Counted from the stretch's first letter, positions 1 through 11,640 are shown. The stretch is 64,000 nucleotides of DNA from Allacma fusca (GCA_947179485.1 OX359250.1:27910654-27974653), one strand, 5' to 3'. Numbers and translations: made by a program. Notes: generated from the letters alone by a model not told the origin.

Positions 1-900
1 CGCTTTTTAGGTTTGCGGGTACACATTGCCATTAAGCAATTTTATAGCATGCTATATCGTCGGTGAAGAGGCAAAATGATCTAGGTGCATACTCGATTAG
101 AATCAAAATGATCTACATAACTTTTTACCTAAAGGCAAAATGAACTAGGTACAAGTCTTTTTAAAAGCAAACTGACCTACATGCAGTTTTCCATAAAAGC
201 AAAATGATCTAAGTGCTGTCCTGAATTTCTGTGTGAGAAAAATAGCTTCTGCAAGGAGGACACGTAGCTTACAAGGACTGTAATTATTATTATTATTAAT
301 TATTGTTATTGTTAATTATTATAAGGGGTCAGTGAATAAATATTTAATAAAATTTCATTATAATTAAATAATATAATCTGACCTCAAATCATTATCACAT
401 TACTTTTCCTAAAAACTACAATTTTGGGTTTACTGCCTCCTAGTATTTATTTTGTATTTTAAAATATAATTTAAACGCAGAATAACTAATTTTTTTAGGA
501 ACAAAAAGATTTTTAATTTCTCGCATATTCATATACTGACATTATAATGTGTTTACACGTATTGTTTTTATTATAATTTGCATCTAGATCATTTTGCTTT
601 TATTATAATTTGCATCTAGATCATTTTGCTTTTAAGAGAAACTACATCTAGATCATTTTGATTTTAAAATTCAATGCAAGTAGTTCATTTTGCCTTTAGT
701 GAAACTTAATGTAGATCATTTTGATTCTAATCGATCATGCACCTAGATCATTTTGCCTCTTCACCGACGATATGTAATGCAACGGGAGAGCACGCAGCAC
801 GCTTTCGCTTCAGCTACAATTGTCGCTCCGCATCCTCTCCCATTGCATTACATATCATGTTTCCACCGACGCAGGCGGTGGCTATGCTGCTCGTTATGTT
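1..900. repeat. Interspersed repeat H, copy 1, split by an insertion
   Basis: Bases 1-56 and about 773-900 match 12762-12810 plus 13717-13850. The shared part includes a short hairpin (CCACCG, spacer, CGGTGG) near 860-885. In this copy the repeat is interrupted by the element at 57-770, in the other by a different element at 12811-13708. No coding capacity is conserved between the copies; the class is unknown. Confidence 0.65.
57..770. mobile_element. TIR element with reiterated TAGATCATTTTGC motif
   Basis: Inverted ends TCGTCGGTGAAGAGGCAAAA at 57 and its complement ending at 770, with TA on both outer sides. Each arm carries about five copies of the motif TAGATCATTTTGC spaced roughly 20-55 bp, in opposite orientation on the two arms. 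The AT-rich centre (about 240-560) has no long ORF. TA flanks suggest a TA-targeting transposase rather than hAT. An 80-bp relative lies at 46050-46129 and a lone end at about 11442-11475. Confidence 0.75.
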
Positions 901-1147
901 TGAATTTTTCCGTCAACCTTGTAAATGACTCGATTATAAACTTGCATCGATGAAAAGAAAGAATTTACAAGGGCTACATTTTGGAAACGAGAACTGGTGC
1001 GCACTGCAACCACTGAAACCAGCTCTCTATCATTGCTGAGCATAGAGTTTCACAGTGGAAATGGAAGCCCATGCGAAGCGAGAAATCGCCTAATCTCCCA
1101 GTCATTTTCAGCTTGCGATCTCAGGATTTACGTCCTAGTCTGAAATG
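901..1147. other. Unassigned flank
   Basis: No ORF of note, no terminal repeats and no match to other parts of the window that I could see. It lies between repeat H and the start of duplication copy A. Confidence 0.4.
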
Positions 1148-2258
1148 TTACATACTATAGAAACTCCCAGAGGAGCATTTTATTTCTAGAGAGTTTCTAA
1201 CTAGACAATCATCAGTTCTCAGGAACCTCAACAAGTAACAGTAACTACGATTATAAAGTGTATTTCCAAACATTTATATTTAGAATAATAATTATTATAG
1301 ACTACGTATTATATACTTACCCATAAGTAAACTACGGGACGGCTATCAACTTGTCCCATGTACCGTTTTTTACTTCACAGTTAAAATGAGCATACATAGG
1401 AATGGTTGTTGAGACGTTTTGATTTCTGCCCTCGATAAGTACTTCATCGTACTTCCAAATGCAGTTCGTGCAAAGGTCCTTGAAAATTAATCCTATGTAA
1501 CTTCCTTTCATGGACATGAGGAAGATACAAACCAGGGTTACTACAATTAGAATCGTCAGCAGTGCCAGGCGTACGAATTTTAAGGGAATTTTCTCCGGAA
1601 CTACCACTGCCTCAATCACAGGAAAGTATTTCCGAGATGGTCTCAACTTCCCGCTTAAGTCACTCAGAATTTGCAAAACCATCGCGATAATCCAAACGGC
1701 GAGACTCAATATTACTATAATCAGCGTATATGCCACAACATCGAAGCAAGCAGTTGAAAGGACGACAGCTGCAACTGTAATAAAAATAATGTCTTTAACA
1801 AAGAATATACTGGATTAAAAAACACAAAATCATTTTTGGTGCTTTAACCCTAGAGAAAACACAATAACGACATAACCAACTACCGCATGGACAAGGACCA
1901 CAATGAACCTTAACGACGATGAGGTTGGACGCCAGGGTCCGATTATGCAGTCAACGTGGAACAAAATGACAGGCAAAGCACCTATAACTTTATGGTAGGC
2001 TATCAATTGGCCTCGTTTGTATTCGATGTCAAGATCAACATCACTCGGGATACTCGGAGGCTGGGAAAATCCCATCGCTGGAATCAACACAAAAATTATC
2101 GTGAAACTTCCCCTTGGAATGATTCTCTAATCAAAATATTCTTTAATGCTTTTAAAATATGAAGTAGTCGAGGATTTCTTACATAAACTGATGTATATGG
2201 CAGCTTTACCGGCGATAACCAATCCCAAGTGAGTAAAAATTTACAATAATTTCGGGAA

Positions 2259-2669
2259 GGGAACGGCCACAAATTTTAACATCAAAATAGTCCGTGGGAC
2301 CCTGCGCTGTTTGATTGCTTCGAGTGTCTTAGTCAATGGGTCTTTATCCTGTTTGATGTCGCAATAATTTCGTGAGCAGTTTTCAAGACGTAACCAGGAT
2401 TCCTTTTAGACGCGAATATTAAAAAAGCATTGAATTTTTTAATATTTCATTCACTGGTGCCACATCACATTGCACATTGAATATGAATCTGACTCATTTA
2501 GAATAAGAATCAAGCTCCGATAATGCCATAATTTATTTAAGCCCTGGTGGATGTTGATTTCACTAGGGATGGGTCAGTCAAGTCTTGTGAATATGTCGCA
2601 TTAATGTCAGTGGGGTCCATGGGTCTGTAAACTGGGCATTTTGTGATGTTGAAATTTGTGGCAGTTCCC
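2259..2669. mobile_element. 411-bp element with long imperfect TIRs
   Basis: Left end GGGAACGGCCACAAATTT and right end complement GGGAACTGCCACAAATTT, with similarity extending about 40 bp inward (AACATCA and GGACCC). It is absent from the same intron in copy B (22175-22222), which gives the empty site. Target duplication is not clear, so the superfamily is not assigned. Confidence 0.6.
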
Positions 2670-3402
2670 CGAACCAACTTATTTTTGTTATTTTTCTAGT
2701 GTTACAATACTGAAGGACTGAAATAATACCCAAAGCCACCATCCAACAAGTAAGCAACCTCCTCCAGTTTCTTTGAGATATCTCGAAATGTGAATGCTGA
2801 TCACTCCAAATGCAATCGTCCCAACAATCATCGACACCCCGTGGATTCACTTGGCTAAATATGAGGATTTCAGTCGTCAGAATATCATCCCAAGAAAATC
2901 TTGCATAGTTATTACATATTTTTATGTAGAAGATTCTATAATAATTCGTCAAATTGTGTGAATATTTTTGAGAAACTACTGATGCACAAATGTCGTAAAA
3001 ACAATCTTTTGTAAATAGTTTGATGTTGGAACAAAAATAAATTACATATGATCTTATAAGTCTTCTCAATGCCTCACGGGTGAATTCGTTATCTTGCGTG
3101 TTACAAGGGAAACAGAGAGGTGGATGAGTAATGTGATAGGTTTCTATTAAATAATTTGTGTATCGATCCACTTCACATCTCGACCTCTCGGGTGTTTTGC
3201 TAACTTTATTCGAAACAAAACTAACATTATCTCGAAATTGCTGTGTGAAAAATGATTTGCTTTCTAGAATGCAGCTGTCATAATCATCTTTGTACTCCAA
3301 ATGTGCCTTGTTCTCGTTTCCGACCGGGACAAACCACGGTTTGTACTTTTGTAGACATGACACTTAAAATTATTGTACCAATCCACGTCGTATGGGTACT
3401 GG

Positions 3403-4604
3403 AGGAGTATCGAGATAAGCCCTCCGACATTTCTCCTCCACACATAATCCCTCCGGATATATTCCCTCCTGCAGTTGGAGATTATCCCTCCGTCGCATGG
3501 GTTGGTAGTACGACAGCAAGAGTCACTTCAACTAAGATTGCAGTTGCTATAGCAACTGTGATTCCTAATTCATTGCACACAAATCATAAAAAAGCCAATA
3601 AGAAATTCTTATTTCGCCAATAATTACAAATCTCTGGCTGACTCATCAATCATGTTTCAATGTTTTTATACAGCTACTTTAAAATTAATTGTTTGTGATT
3701 TTGATAGCATATTGTGTACAAATAAATCGCTGTAAATTGCAAATGTTTCCTTTCCCGTTTGATTACTCCCGAAATGTAATCCCGACCCTAAACCTAACCA
3801 CTAAACCTAAATAAAGCTACTGCTATTTGCAATAATCACTGTAGTATATAATCTAACTAAATATATTAATCCAGCATTGATTTTATTTATTGACTACATA
3901 GCGTTAGCTTGGAAAAATGCTTCTGTTGTTTCAAACAGAGGGATTATCTCCATTTTTGGAGGGATTATCTACGGAGGGATTACGTCAGAGGGGTTGTCTC
4001 CGGAGGGAATATCTCCCGAGGGAATATATCCGACCCAGAGATGCGCAGCCTTCGAAGGCTAGCCTTCCAAAAAGGCTTCCTTGAAGGCGGAAAGGTAACT
4101 TTCTTATCGTTGCAGAAGGAATGGAAGGATGTGGATACTTTTTTCTGAAGGCTGAAGGAAGCCTTCACAAAAACCAGCAGTGAAGGATTGTAAAGGAAGG
4201 GTTCCTAAATATTAGCCCTCTAAGGCCGTGAAGGCTTCCAGGTACACGAAATATCTATAATGTGAAAGCATAGCATATGCAACGACGTATAGCTGCCAGC
4301 GCAACAATACAGCCAATTCGTGAACTCACAACTGACAATGTGTGCCCGCTCTCTTCACTGCACTGAATCCTACTGGGACAAAATGTTTTTAAGCGGGTTG
4401 TAGTTTAAAATTGAAGGAAGGCTATTTTTAGAAGAAGGCTGAAGGCAAAAATGAGTGTATGTATTTTGGAAGGAAGGGTGAAGGAAGGCAGATTTTTTAG
4501 AGGGCTTCATTCTACGACATGTTGAAGGGGAAATTTTTACTGAATTTTTGCCTTCGAAGGCTTGAAGGAAGGCTATTTCCTTTGCGCATCTCTGATCCGA
4601 CCAC
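3403..4604. mobile_element. hAT-type element, body motif GGAGGGAATATCTCC
   Basis: Flanked by the 8-bp duplication GGTACTGG (3395-3402 and 4605-4612); copy B shows one uninterrupted GGTAAGGC at this spot (about 22868). The left arm is filled with CCCTCC...GGATTATC-like units and the right arm with the complementary GGAGGGATTATCTCC units. It hosts the element at 4036-4594. The insertion breaks a coding exon of pseudogene copy A. Confidence 0.7.
4036..4594. mobile_element. hAT-type element, body motif GAAGGAAGGC
   Basis: TIR CAGAGATGCGC at the left and GCGCATCTCTG at the right, 8-bp duplication ATCCGACC (4028-4035 and 4595-4602). Both arms consist of degenerate GAAGGAAGG / CCTTCCTTC units; a related degenerate stretch lies at 29250-29460. 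Nested inside 3403-4604. Confidence 0.85.
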
Positions 4605-4632
4605 GGTACTGGATACTGGATATAGTAAAAAT

Positions 4633-5557
4633 CAAAGGTGTCCAAATGACTCAGCCTACCCTATATCCTTCCTATATTTAATATTAGGACCGAGCCTACA
4701 AATATGCCTACATTTAAACTGCCGAATAGATCAGCCTACCCTATATCCTTCCTATATGGGGAACACCAGGCCTACATATAAGCCTACATTTTATTGACAA
4801 ATAAGCTCAATGTATTTTACACTCTTCCTACATATATACTTTTCTTTAGCGACAGGATACTAAGGGCATTCTGTGGTTTTCTAATTAAAACCCCTGCCTC
4901 AAGTCAACGGGATTGGAATAAAACAGTTTGAGTTTAGCCACCTTGGCCGAAGTTTCTAAGATCAAAACAGTTTGTCGATCTCGGCTTGGTTTGCACTCGA
5001 AAACTTGCCGAAGTTTCATAACTTTGTTGAAAAGTGATGCTGGACTCGAGATTTCACAAATTAAATACCACAAGAAACATTTTCTAATGTGAGCAAAACA
5101 ACTCAATTGTGACAACGGAAAGGTATTAGGTGACTGACAACATATTTCGTAGGAAATCCTGTTTGAAATTCGAATTTTGTTCAAACGTAAATATTCGCAG
5201 CTTTTCTTTATCGAATATTTCGAACTTATTTTCGGTGAGGTTTCAGCGAAGATCAAGGCGAAATGGCACACAATTTTCACTCTTGGTACACACCATAAAA
5301 CATACGATCTGCAAAGCTGGCAGATTATTCTTTAATTTTTATGTTACCCGTTCCATATGCCATAAATTGAAAATTATGTGCTTCAGTAGCTACGTATATG
5401 CGTGTAATTTCACGACGGCTGGGTCTACCTATTTTGTAGGATAGGGTTCAAGTGTATTTTCTTGTACCCTATTTTGCCTGTAAACCTATTCAGTAAAATC
5501 CTTGCACCCTATAAATAGCCTACAAATAGGCCTTTATAGGATAGGCGGACACCTTTG
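4633..5557. mobile_element. hAT-type element, body motif CCTACATATAGG
   Basis: TIR CAAAGGTGTCC / GGACACCTTTG, 8-bp duplication GTAAAAAT (4625-4632 and 5558-5565). Arms repeat CCTACCCTATATCC and CCTACAAATAGG-like units. The centre (4880-5440) is non-repetitive and contains open stretches but nothing I recognise. It shares TIR style with 24995-25618 and 50067-51988. Confidence 0.85.
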
Positions 5558-5701
5558 GTAAAAATATTATTTTGCACATAAATGGTCTAAATACTACTAA
5601 AACAGCAGGAAAATCTCGTTATACGGGAACAGTTTTTTGGGTTTTCATTATAAGGAACGCATGTACAGTGCCTCGCCATCCATTTACCTAAGGCTTACCT
5701 A

Positions 5702-6840
5702 AGGTATGATAGGGACGTAATTCTTGCAATCTAACCATGCCGCTAGCTGACTTATGAAATCTGAATGAAAATATTAAAAATTAAAAAAATTGAAACTAAT
5801 GTCACCTGATTCTTGACATTTAAAATGTATTTTACATACCATTCCGCCAGCCCCGACAACTGAAAAATTAAAAGTCATTTGATCTTAATAACATGTTTCT
5901 TCACAAAATTCTCTGTATTGCTTTCTAAGTACCGTGTACTCTCGCTTAAGGAGCACATTCTCTGTAGGAACAAATAATTCGGCACGTTCCCCATTAATCC
6001 AATTCTAATTATTCTCATATTAAGATGGTGCCAAGAGTCAATGTAAGAGTGGAATTTTGATATATTCAAGGGCTTTCTTATAGCGATAGTTCACTCTACC
6101 ATTTAAAAAATCATCGCTACGCGATAATTTGAGGTTTCGCGTAGGGTGGCGTCAGCTACCGTCGTCAAAGTAGGATGATTTTTTTTTTTTAATATTTTTG
6201 AAAAAACAGCTGGTCCGATTTCAACCATTACGATTTACACAAGCAATATTCACAAAAAACATTGAAATCGATTCAGCAGTTTTAGAGATAACTGTCATTT
6301 GACTTGAAGTTCAAAATTTCAGATTGTTTTTTCAAAACAACTATGGGGCCAATTTCAACCACATAAGCAATAGTCATTACGATTTATATAAGCAATATTC
6401 ACAAAAAAATTGGGTTTTAAAATGATCTAGAATGTATGATAGGGGCGTAATTCTTGCAATCTAACCATGCCGCTAGCTGACTTATGAAATCTGAATGAAA
6501 ATATTAAAAATTAAAAAAATTGAAACTAATGTCACCTGTTTCTCGACATTTAAGACACCATTCCTCTCACCCTACGAGCTGAAAAATTAAGTCATTTGGT
6601 TTTAATAGCATGTTCCCTCACAAAATTCTCTGTATTGCTTTCGAAGTATAGTGTACTCTCGCTTAAGGAGCATATTTTCTGTAGGAACAAATAATTCGGC
6701 ACGTTCCCCATTAATCCAATTCTAATTATTCTCATATTAAGATGGTGCCAAGAGTCAATGTAAGATTGGAATTTCGATATATTTAAGGACTTTCTTGTAG
6801 GGAGAGTGCACTGCACCATTTTAAAAAATCCGTCAATCTC
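5702..6840 (-). repeat. Tandem duplication of the 5' exon block of copy A
   Basis: Two blocks, 5702-6111 and 6432-6840, repeat the same sequence: an upstream exon-like ORF (NISKF-SYIDSWHH ... NVPNYLFLQ), a GTGA-type donor, a TTTTTCAG acceptor and a 20-nt exon ending in GGAATG followed by GT. Copy B has a single such block at 23080-23456. The second block's donor is GTGTCT instead of GTATGT. A palindrome-headed repeat separates the blocks. Confidence 0.7.
6112..6428. repeat. Palindrome-headed repeat (Helentron/HINE-like?)
   Basis: Begins TCATCGCTACGCGATAATTT, followed by TTCGCGTAGGGTGGCGTCAG, then minisatellite-like units built around CCGATTTCAACCA and AAATCGATTCAGCAG. A near-identical head starts at 10386 and a related one at 14746. 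The TC start after an A-run and the palindromic head fit Helitron-derived short elements, but no 3' CTRR hairpin was identified, so the class is tentative. Confidence 0.5.
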
Positions 6841-7686
6841 ATTATCCCAAATACATAGAATCAGAGCCTTCTAGGGACGATAAATGCCAAACACGCTAGT
6901 CTTGCCGTAGTCAACTTTGTTGCCAACGCGTGTCAGCACCCTGCAATTTAACGAAAAAAAACATTTTCGTACGACCTAGTTATTTTAGCCATCACGTGCT
7001 CTTATAATTCGACCATTGAGGATGAGCATTAAAATGTGTTACATCAGTGATGGGTTCTCAGGGTGAAATCCTAGTTTATAATGATACCCTCTGCGAAATA
7101 CTAACAATAAGACGATTAGTCCTCAGGGGTGGGCGAAATTTTGGTAAAAGAATCGGTGAATTTGAATGCCCTGTCGAAATTTCTACTAAGATTTTGAAAT
7201 TTCGGTTGACATGGTTTTAACTTGAAGAGCAATTAAATAATTTTCCACTGAACTACAGATATTATTGACCGGGATGTGCCATGGGTTGCCAAAACTGCAC
7301 TTTAGTTTTCGAAAGTACTTTGAACCTGCACAATCGGTATTTACAAAAATTATTGTACTAGAACTTACAGAACTACAGCGAGTTTTGTATTTCTTAGACA
7401 AATAAAGTAGTGTGGAAATAATTACGTTTATTGGATTCATAATTTTTACCGCACCCAAGTTGTGTTATTGGCTCAGGTCCTGCCGCAAAATTCTATTGTC
7501 ATATCATTGATTCATTCTGAAAGACAGCATTCTCAACTTATTGACAGTTTTGATATCCACACGATCGCTCAGCGTTCAAAGAATGACCCATTCGACCTGG
7601 AGTACTTAACCATGACTAGAGCTTTGGACTGCTGTAACCTGTAACACTGCAGTAAAGCACATTATTTACGACTGAAGATTACCCTT

Positions 7687-7755
7687 TAGGGCTTCTACTG
7701 GGGACAATATTTTTGTCCCGGTGACAATTCTGTCCCGTCCCGAACAGAAGCCCTA
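7687..7755. mobile_element. 69-bp hAT-type miniature, GGGGACAA / TTGTCCC motif
   Basis: Left end TAGGGCTTCTACTGGGGACA, right end complement TAGGGCTTCTGTTCGGGACG. Flanks TTACCCTT (7679-7686) and TTAGCCGT (7756-7763) match at 6 of 8, and copy B has a single TTATCCTT here, so it is an old insertion. It is a miniature of the family at 9063-9984. Confidence 0.7.
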
Positions 7756-7793
7756 TTAGCCGTACATGAACTGAAACACGTCTGCATAACGAC

Positions 7794-8247
7794 TAGTGAT
7801 GCCAATGGTCTGGTCTGATCCAGATTTTATGAAACTGGTCTGGTCCAAAGCACAGACCAGACCATTGGTCTGGTCCAGTTTTTCGGGCCAGACCAATGGT
7901 CTGATCCAGTCGTTCGGACCAGACAAGACCAAAGACCATGGTCCGGACCATGGTCCAGAAAACCATTGAGGGCAATTGAATAATCACATTTTATCCAGTC
8001 AAATTTTTCTTTTATCCCCAGAAATGACATTTTTAATTTGTTCCATAGGATTTCGTTAGCTCAAAAATTTTTATTTTGCGTACTTTTGGGGCCATTTTCC
8101 TGTGGTCTGGTCTGGTCTGGTCCTCTCCTCTGGACCAATTGTATCTGGTCCAAGTGTTGGATCAGACCGGACCAGACCATACAAGTTTGGGACCAGACCA
8201 ACAACGGACCATTAATAATGGTCCAGACCAGACCATTGGCATCCCTA
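7794..8247. mobile_element. hAT-type element, body motif GGTCTGGTCC
   Basis: TIR TAGTGATGCCAATGGTCTGG and its right-end complement TAGGGATGCCAATGGTC. Perfect 8-bp duplication ATAACGAC (7786-7793 and 8248-8255); copy B has one ATAACGAC in the same context near 24369. Arms repeat GGTCTGGTCC / GGACCAGACC. The same family recurs at 30084-30287. Confidence 0.92.
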
Positions 8248-8944
8248 ATAACGACAAGAGACGTCCACGTAGTTGTAGTTCAAGTGAAAGTCCCTCGTTT
8301 TTGTATCGCTGGCATGCATATACGTAAACATATGGGTGCTATAAAAAATACAGATATACATTAAAAATGTACTTGTAGTAGTAGTTATTTATCCACAATC
8401 CACACAGCTTTTAATTGTATGCTTAATATTGAGTGGAAATTTTCTGGTACAGGCTGTGCGGGACGCCAGGAAATCATTTTTCACACGTTCACACCCTTCA
8501 ATCATTCACGCAGCTCGTAAATAATAATAGTTTAAATAATATTGCACTACGCTTTTTTAGCCTTTTGCTTGTAGAATGTTAAAATCATTTTACATCATAA
8601 GCGTGACAGCGTGAGTAAACACCAAGAAAATTTGGGTTTTCCAACAAACTATCAATTTTCAAACCGGGCTTAATAAAAATGTTGATTGAAAAATTACTTT
8701 TCAGAATTTACGTGGGCATTACATAGTGCAAACTAAGTGGCACCCCTGGTTTGAGAATTATCGTCAATGCAAAAACTCAACGATAATTTTGCAAAAACCC
8801 CATATATTCACCTAGGTCATCGTTGAAGTGAATTTATAAAATCCCCAAGAAAATACAGACAGAATGGGCGCACTATGTTCACTTTTAAGCTATGGAAGAG
8901 GAGATTATAATGAATTAAATATTTATTACAGTCCTGACAGGAAT

Positions 8945-10289
8945 CATTAGAAGCGATAGATTGCAACGACCAGGTATAATCATAAACGAAACGAAACTAC
9001 TTGGCTGTGTCACTAGCGCAAGTGTCTGTATACAAAGAAACAAGCAACTCCGCGGTTGGCAGCAGTGCTTCTGTTGGGGACAAAATTCTTGTCCCGTCCC
9101 CGTCCCGTCCCGTCCCGATATTTTTTAAAAACCTTTGTCCCCAGTCCCGTCCCGACAACCGGGACACGGGGACAAAAACCATGTCCCCGTCCCGTCCCCA
9201 AAAATTTATAAAAACGTTGTCCCCGGTCCCGTCCCGAAAGTCGGGACATGGGGACAAAAATCTTGTCCCCGTCCCGTCCCCAAAATTTTTAAAAAACGTT
9301 GTCCCCGGTCCCGTCCCGAAAGTCGGGACATGGGGACAACAACCTTGTCCCCGTCTCTTCCCCAAAATAAAAAAAAAATATTGTACCCGGTCCCGAAAAT
9401 CGTGGAATGTGAACAAAATTCCTGTACCGTCCCGATAATTACTAAAAACAGTTGTCGACATTCCCATACTGAAAATCGGAACATGAGGAAAATTTCATAC
9501 AAAAAATATTTGTATCAAACACATAAAAAACGCATTTATAGAATCGTGGCTCCAAGATTCTTCCTGAACTTTTTGAGCAACAAGCCTCATTTTCTACAAA
9601 GGTGAAATAGTGTTCACAGAATAGTTTACTGATGAGCATTAAAGCTGAAACGTTATCCTTGTTCTGCTATGCTTGCTCGTCCCGTCCCGTTATATACACG
9701 ACCAAAAAGCATGTCCCGTCCCAAATATAGTGGGGACAATTTGTTTTGTCCCCGTCCCGTCCCTGATATAATGGGGACAATTTTTTTTGTCCCCGTCCCG
9801 TCCCCGATATAATGGGGACATTTTTTTTTGTCCCCGTCCCGTCCCGAATATAATGGGGACAATTTTTTTTGTCCCCGTCCCGTCCCGAATACGGCATGGG
9901 GACAATTATTTTGTCCCCGGGGACGTCCCGTCCCGGTCCGTCCCGTGTCCCGACGGGACGTCCCTGTCCCCGGCAGAAGCTCTGGTTGGCAGTTCTTATA
10001 GTTAACCACAGTAATCCATACCAGCAGGAATCCTTGAAGTACCCAAAAATACTCGGGCACAGCACCCATGGGTACAGATATTTTACATAGTGATACCTGT
10101 ATCTATTGGGTACTACCTGATTGTCACTGAGTGAGTACCCATACTCGTACCAGTACCTGTACCCACTTTAATGTCTAAAATCCAGAGTAACCGGGTAGTA
10201 CCCGCGTACTTGCGAGTACCCAACTTTTGTACCCGGGTAGTACCCGTACCCATTTACCCGAGTAATACCCGTACCCAGTCCGAGCACTG
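8945..10289. mobile_element. Truncated copy 1 of the CAGTGCTCGG hAT family
   Basis: Right terminus ends in CCCAGTCCGAGCACTG, preceded by GTACCC repeats; the left part starts inside the family's cargo region (equivalent to about 48260 in the full copy), so the left end is missing. It replaces the part of copy A that corresponds to B 25650-26500, which points to a deletion that used or followed this insertion. It hosts 9063-9984. Confidence 0.75.
9063..9984. mobile_element. hAT-type element, body motif TTGTCCCCGTCCCGTCCC
   Basis: Ends CAGTGCTTCTGTTGGGGACA (left) and complement of CGGCAGAAGCTCTG (right), with 8-bp duplication GTTGGCAG (9055-9062 and 9985-9992). About five units of GGGGACAA...TTGTCCC(C)GTCCCGTCCC in the left arm and five in the right arm in inverse orientation. 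The long ORFs across it on both strands are by-products of the repeats. Confidence 0.92.
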
Positions 10290-10377
10290 GCTGTGAGTCT
10301 CACCAGCCAACTAAACCGAGGACGCAAACCAACGCACAAGTGACATGGTAATAATTTCCAACCAACAAACGTTCCAT
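10290..10377 (-). pseudogene. Relic signal-peptide exon of the secreted-protein gene
   Basis: Counterpart of B exon 26463-26595. Reads from an ATG at 10377 as MERLLVGNYYHVTCALVCVL and then hits TGA after GLVGW, where B continues. The downstream exons are absent from copy A, because the truncated element at 8945-10289 joins directly here. Confidence 0.7.
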
Positions 10378-10385
10378 TCCCTGAA

Positions 10386-10790
10386 AAATCATCGCTACGC
10401 GATAATTTGAGGCTTCGCGTAGGGTGGCGTCAGCCGCGGCCGTCAAAGTAGGAAAATTTTTATTTTTTTCGAAATTTCAGAATTGTTTTCGAAAAAACTA
10501 TCGGGCCGATTTCAACCAAATAGACAGTACCATTACTTTTTACATAAGCAATATTCACAAAAAGTTTCATTGAAATCGATTCAGTACTTTTGGAGATAAC
10601 AGTCATTTGACATAAGGTCCAAAATTTCAAGAATTTTTTTCGAAAAAACTATCCGGCCGATTTCAACCAAATACGAACTCAGCCTTACTTTTGATACAAG
10701 TAATGCCCATAAAAAATTTCGTTAAAATCGGTTTAATAGTTTTTGCGTAATCGTGCGGAGGGACACACGGACGTACGGACGAATTTTTAT
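10386..10790. repeat. Palindrome-headed repeat, fuller copy
   Basis: Same head as 6112 (TCATCGCTACGCGATAATTT), then two to three ~140-bp units around GGCCGATTTCAACCAAATA and AAATCGATTCAGTACTTTTG, ending with GTGCGGAGGGACACACGGAC and GTACGGACG. Absent from the equivalent place in copy B (about 26620). Helitron-derived origin is an inference from the TC start and palindromic head. Confidence 0.55.
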
Positions 10791-11045
10791 AATGTTGGAG
10801 ACATGTTTGCAACCTTTATTAAGGTTACTGTAATACTATGACACACCTGAAATACTACCGGTCTGAAAGATTATGAACCGCACTTATTCATGCAATTTGC
10901 CTTTAAAATGTGCAATGTATTGTACGGTTTTTCTATCGAACAGCAATTATTACAGTTGCCTAGGGTACGACGAGAATATGAAAAATTGTAGTTCACGTTC
11001 ACGGGAAAATACTTAGATGAAATTACAAGCTGGAATCTATCTAGT

Positions 11046-11436
11046 CTTTCTTGTCAATTGCAAGTTAACCGCAACTACTAATTGAACTTGCAAGGTCAGT
11101 TCAATTTCGGTTATTTTACAATAGGTAATTTCAAATTTCGGTGCGAGTGCGATTTGTCTACTTCTATTGCAATTACAAAAGAATTGATTACTCGCAATTA
11201 GTGGTTAATCACAACTGAAATTGCAAGAAATTCAATTGCAAGTACTTGCACTGCAAAAAGTTGCAATTGTAAAAAGTACTTCAGTAAGTATCAATTTAAT
11301 TGCAACAGTCTCGAATTCGAGTGCAAAAAACAAAATGACTCAATAATTCATTCCGCTCGAGTAACTGTAACATGCATTGCATAATAATAACGAGTATTGT
11401 CTTAAAACGAGTAAGTATCAATTACTTACTGTACAA
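11046..11436. repeat. Repeat-bodied element with TTGCAATT units
   Basis: Dense degenerate TTGCAATTGCAAGT / ACTTGCAATT units in both orientations, the same architecture as the hAT elements nearby, but I could not fix its termini or a target duplication. Confidence 0.45.
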
Positions 11437-11441
11437 TTTCG

Positions 11442-11640
11442 TAGGTGAAGAGGCAAATTGATCTAAGTGAATTTTCAGCTCAAAGAGATGACAGTTTATA
11501 AACTCCATATGTTTATCAACGTAATATATATTTAAAGCTTCCAGATGCCTACTATTTTAGTAGACTAGCTACTATTTGACAAAGCAGTCTACTGTAAAAA
11601 ATCAAGGTTTACTAAGTCTACTATTTTAATGAAAATACTT
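11442..11640. repeat. Two element fragments
   Basis: 11442-11475 is one end of the 57-770 family (GTAGGTGAAGAGGCAAATTG, then ATCTAAGTG). About 11540-11640 is one end of the AAAGCTGCCAGATG family (TTCCAGATGCCTACTATTTT followed by AGTAGACTAGC units), seen complete at 50664-51697. Neither has its partner end here. Confidence 0.55.

Larger units (their letters stand above)
1332..6819 (-). pseudogene. Decayed multi-pass membrane protein gene (copy A)
   Basis: Paralogue of the gene at 21273-23042; exon order is preserved but the frame is destroyed. The exon equivalent to B 22531-23042 is cut by nested insertions (3403-5557) after the codons for YPYDVDWYNN, has a frameshift just downstream near 3357, and a TAG stop near 5597. 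The acceptor AG before the small exon near 2212 is lost (TTTTACTCAC versus TTTTAGGCTCAC in B). The donor GTGAGT after the VVGYVVIVFS exon is changed to TAGGGT near 1850. A 411-bp element sits in the 48-bp intron. The last exon (1332-1736) still reads as an open frame with two membrane segments and an extracellular-looking CINC/CTNC-type tail. Function unknown; I regard this copy as dead. Confidence 0.75.
1148..11030. repeat. Segmental duplication copy A
   Basis: This stretch aligns in the same order and orientation with 21090-27140 (copy B), and its first part with 40203-41710 (copy C). It is longer than B because it absorbed insertions at 2259-2669, 3403-4604, 4633-5557, 7687-7755, 7794-8247, 8945-10289 and two palindrome-headed repeats. 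It lacks the counterpart of B 25650-26500, where the truncated element at 8945-10289 sits instead. The 6840-7690 part aligns with B 23470-24330 and shows no recognisable gene in either copy. Confidence 0.8.

Noticed and set aside
1332-3363. Copy A as a working gene, because long ORFs survive
   Set aside because: Lost acceptor, changed donor, frameshift, stop and insertions within a coding exon make translation of the full protein impossible.
7800-8364. ORFs rich in WSGLVWS or DQT
   Set aside because: Products of GGTCTGGTCC repeats in the 7794-8247 element.
8997-10090. Long overlapping ORFs on both strands (up to 156 codons)
   Set aside because: They run through GGGGACAA / TTGTCCC repeat units of a non-coding element; translations are periodic low-complexity and open on both strands for that reason.
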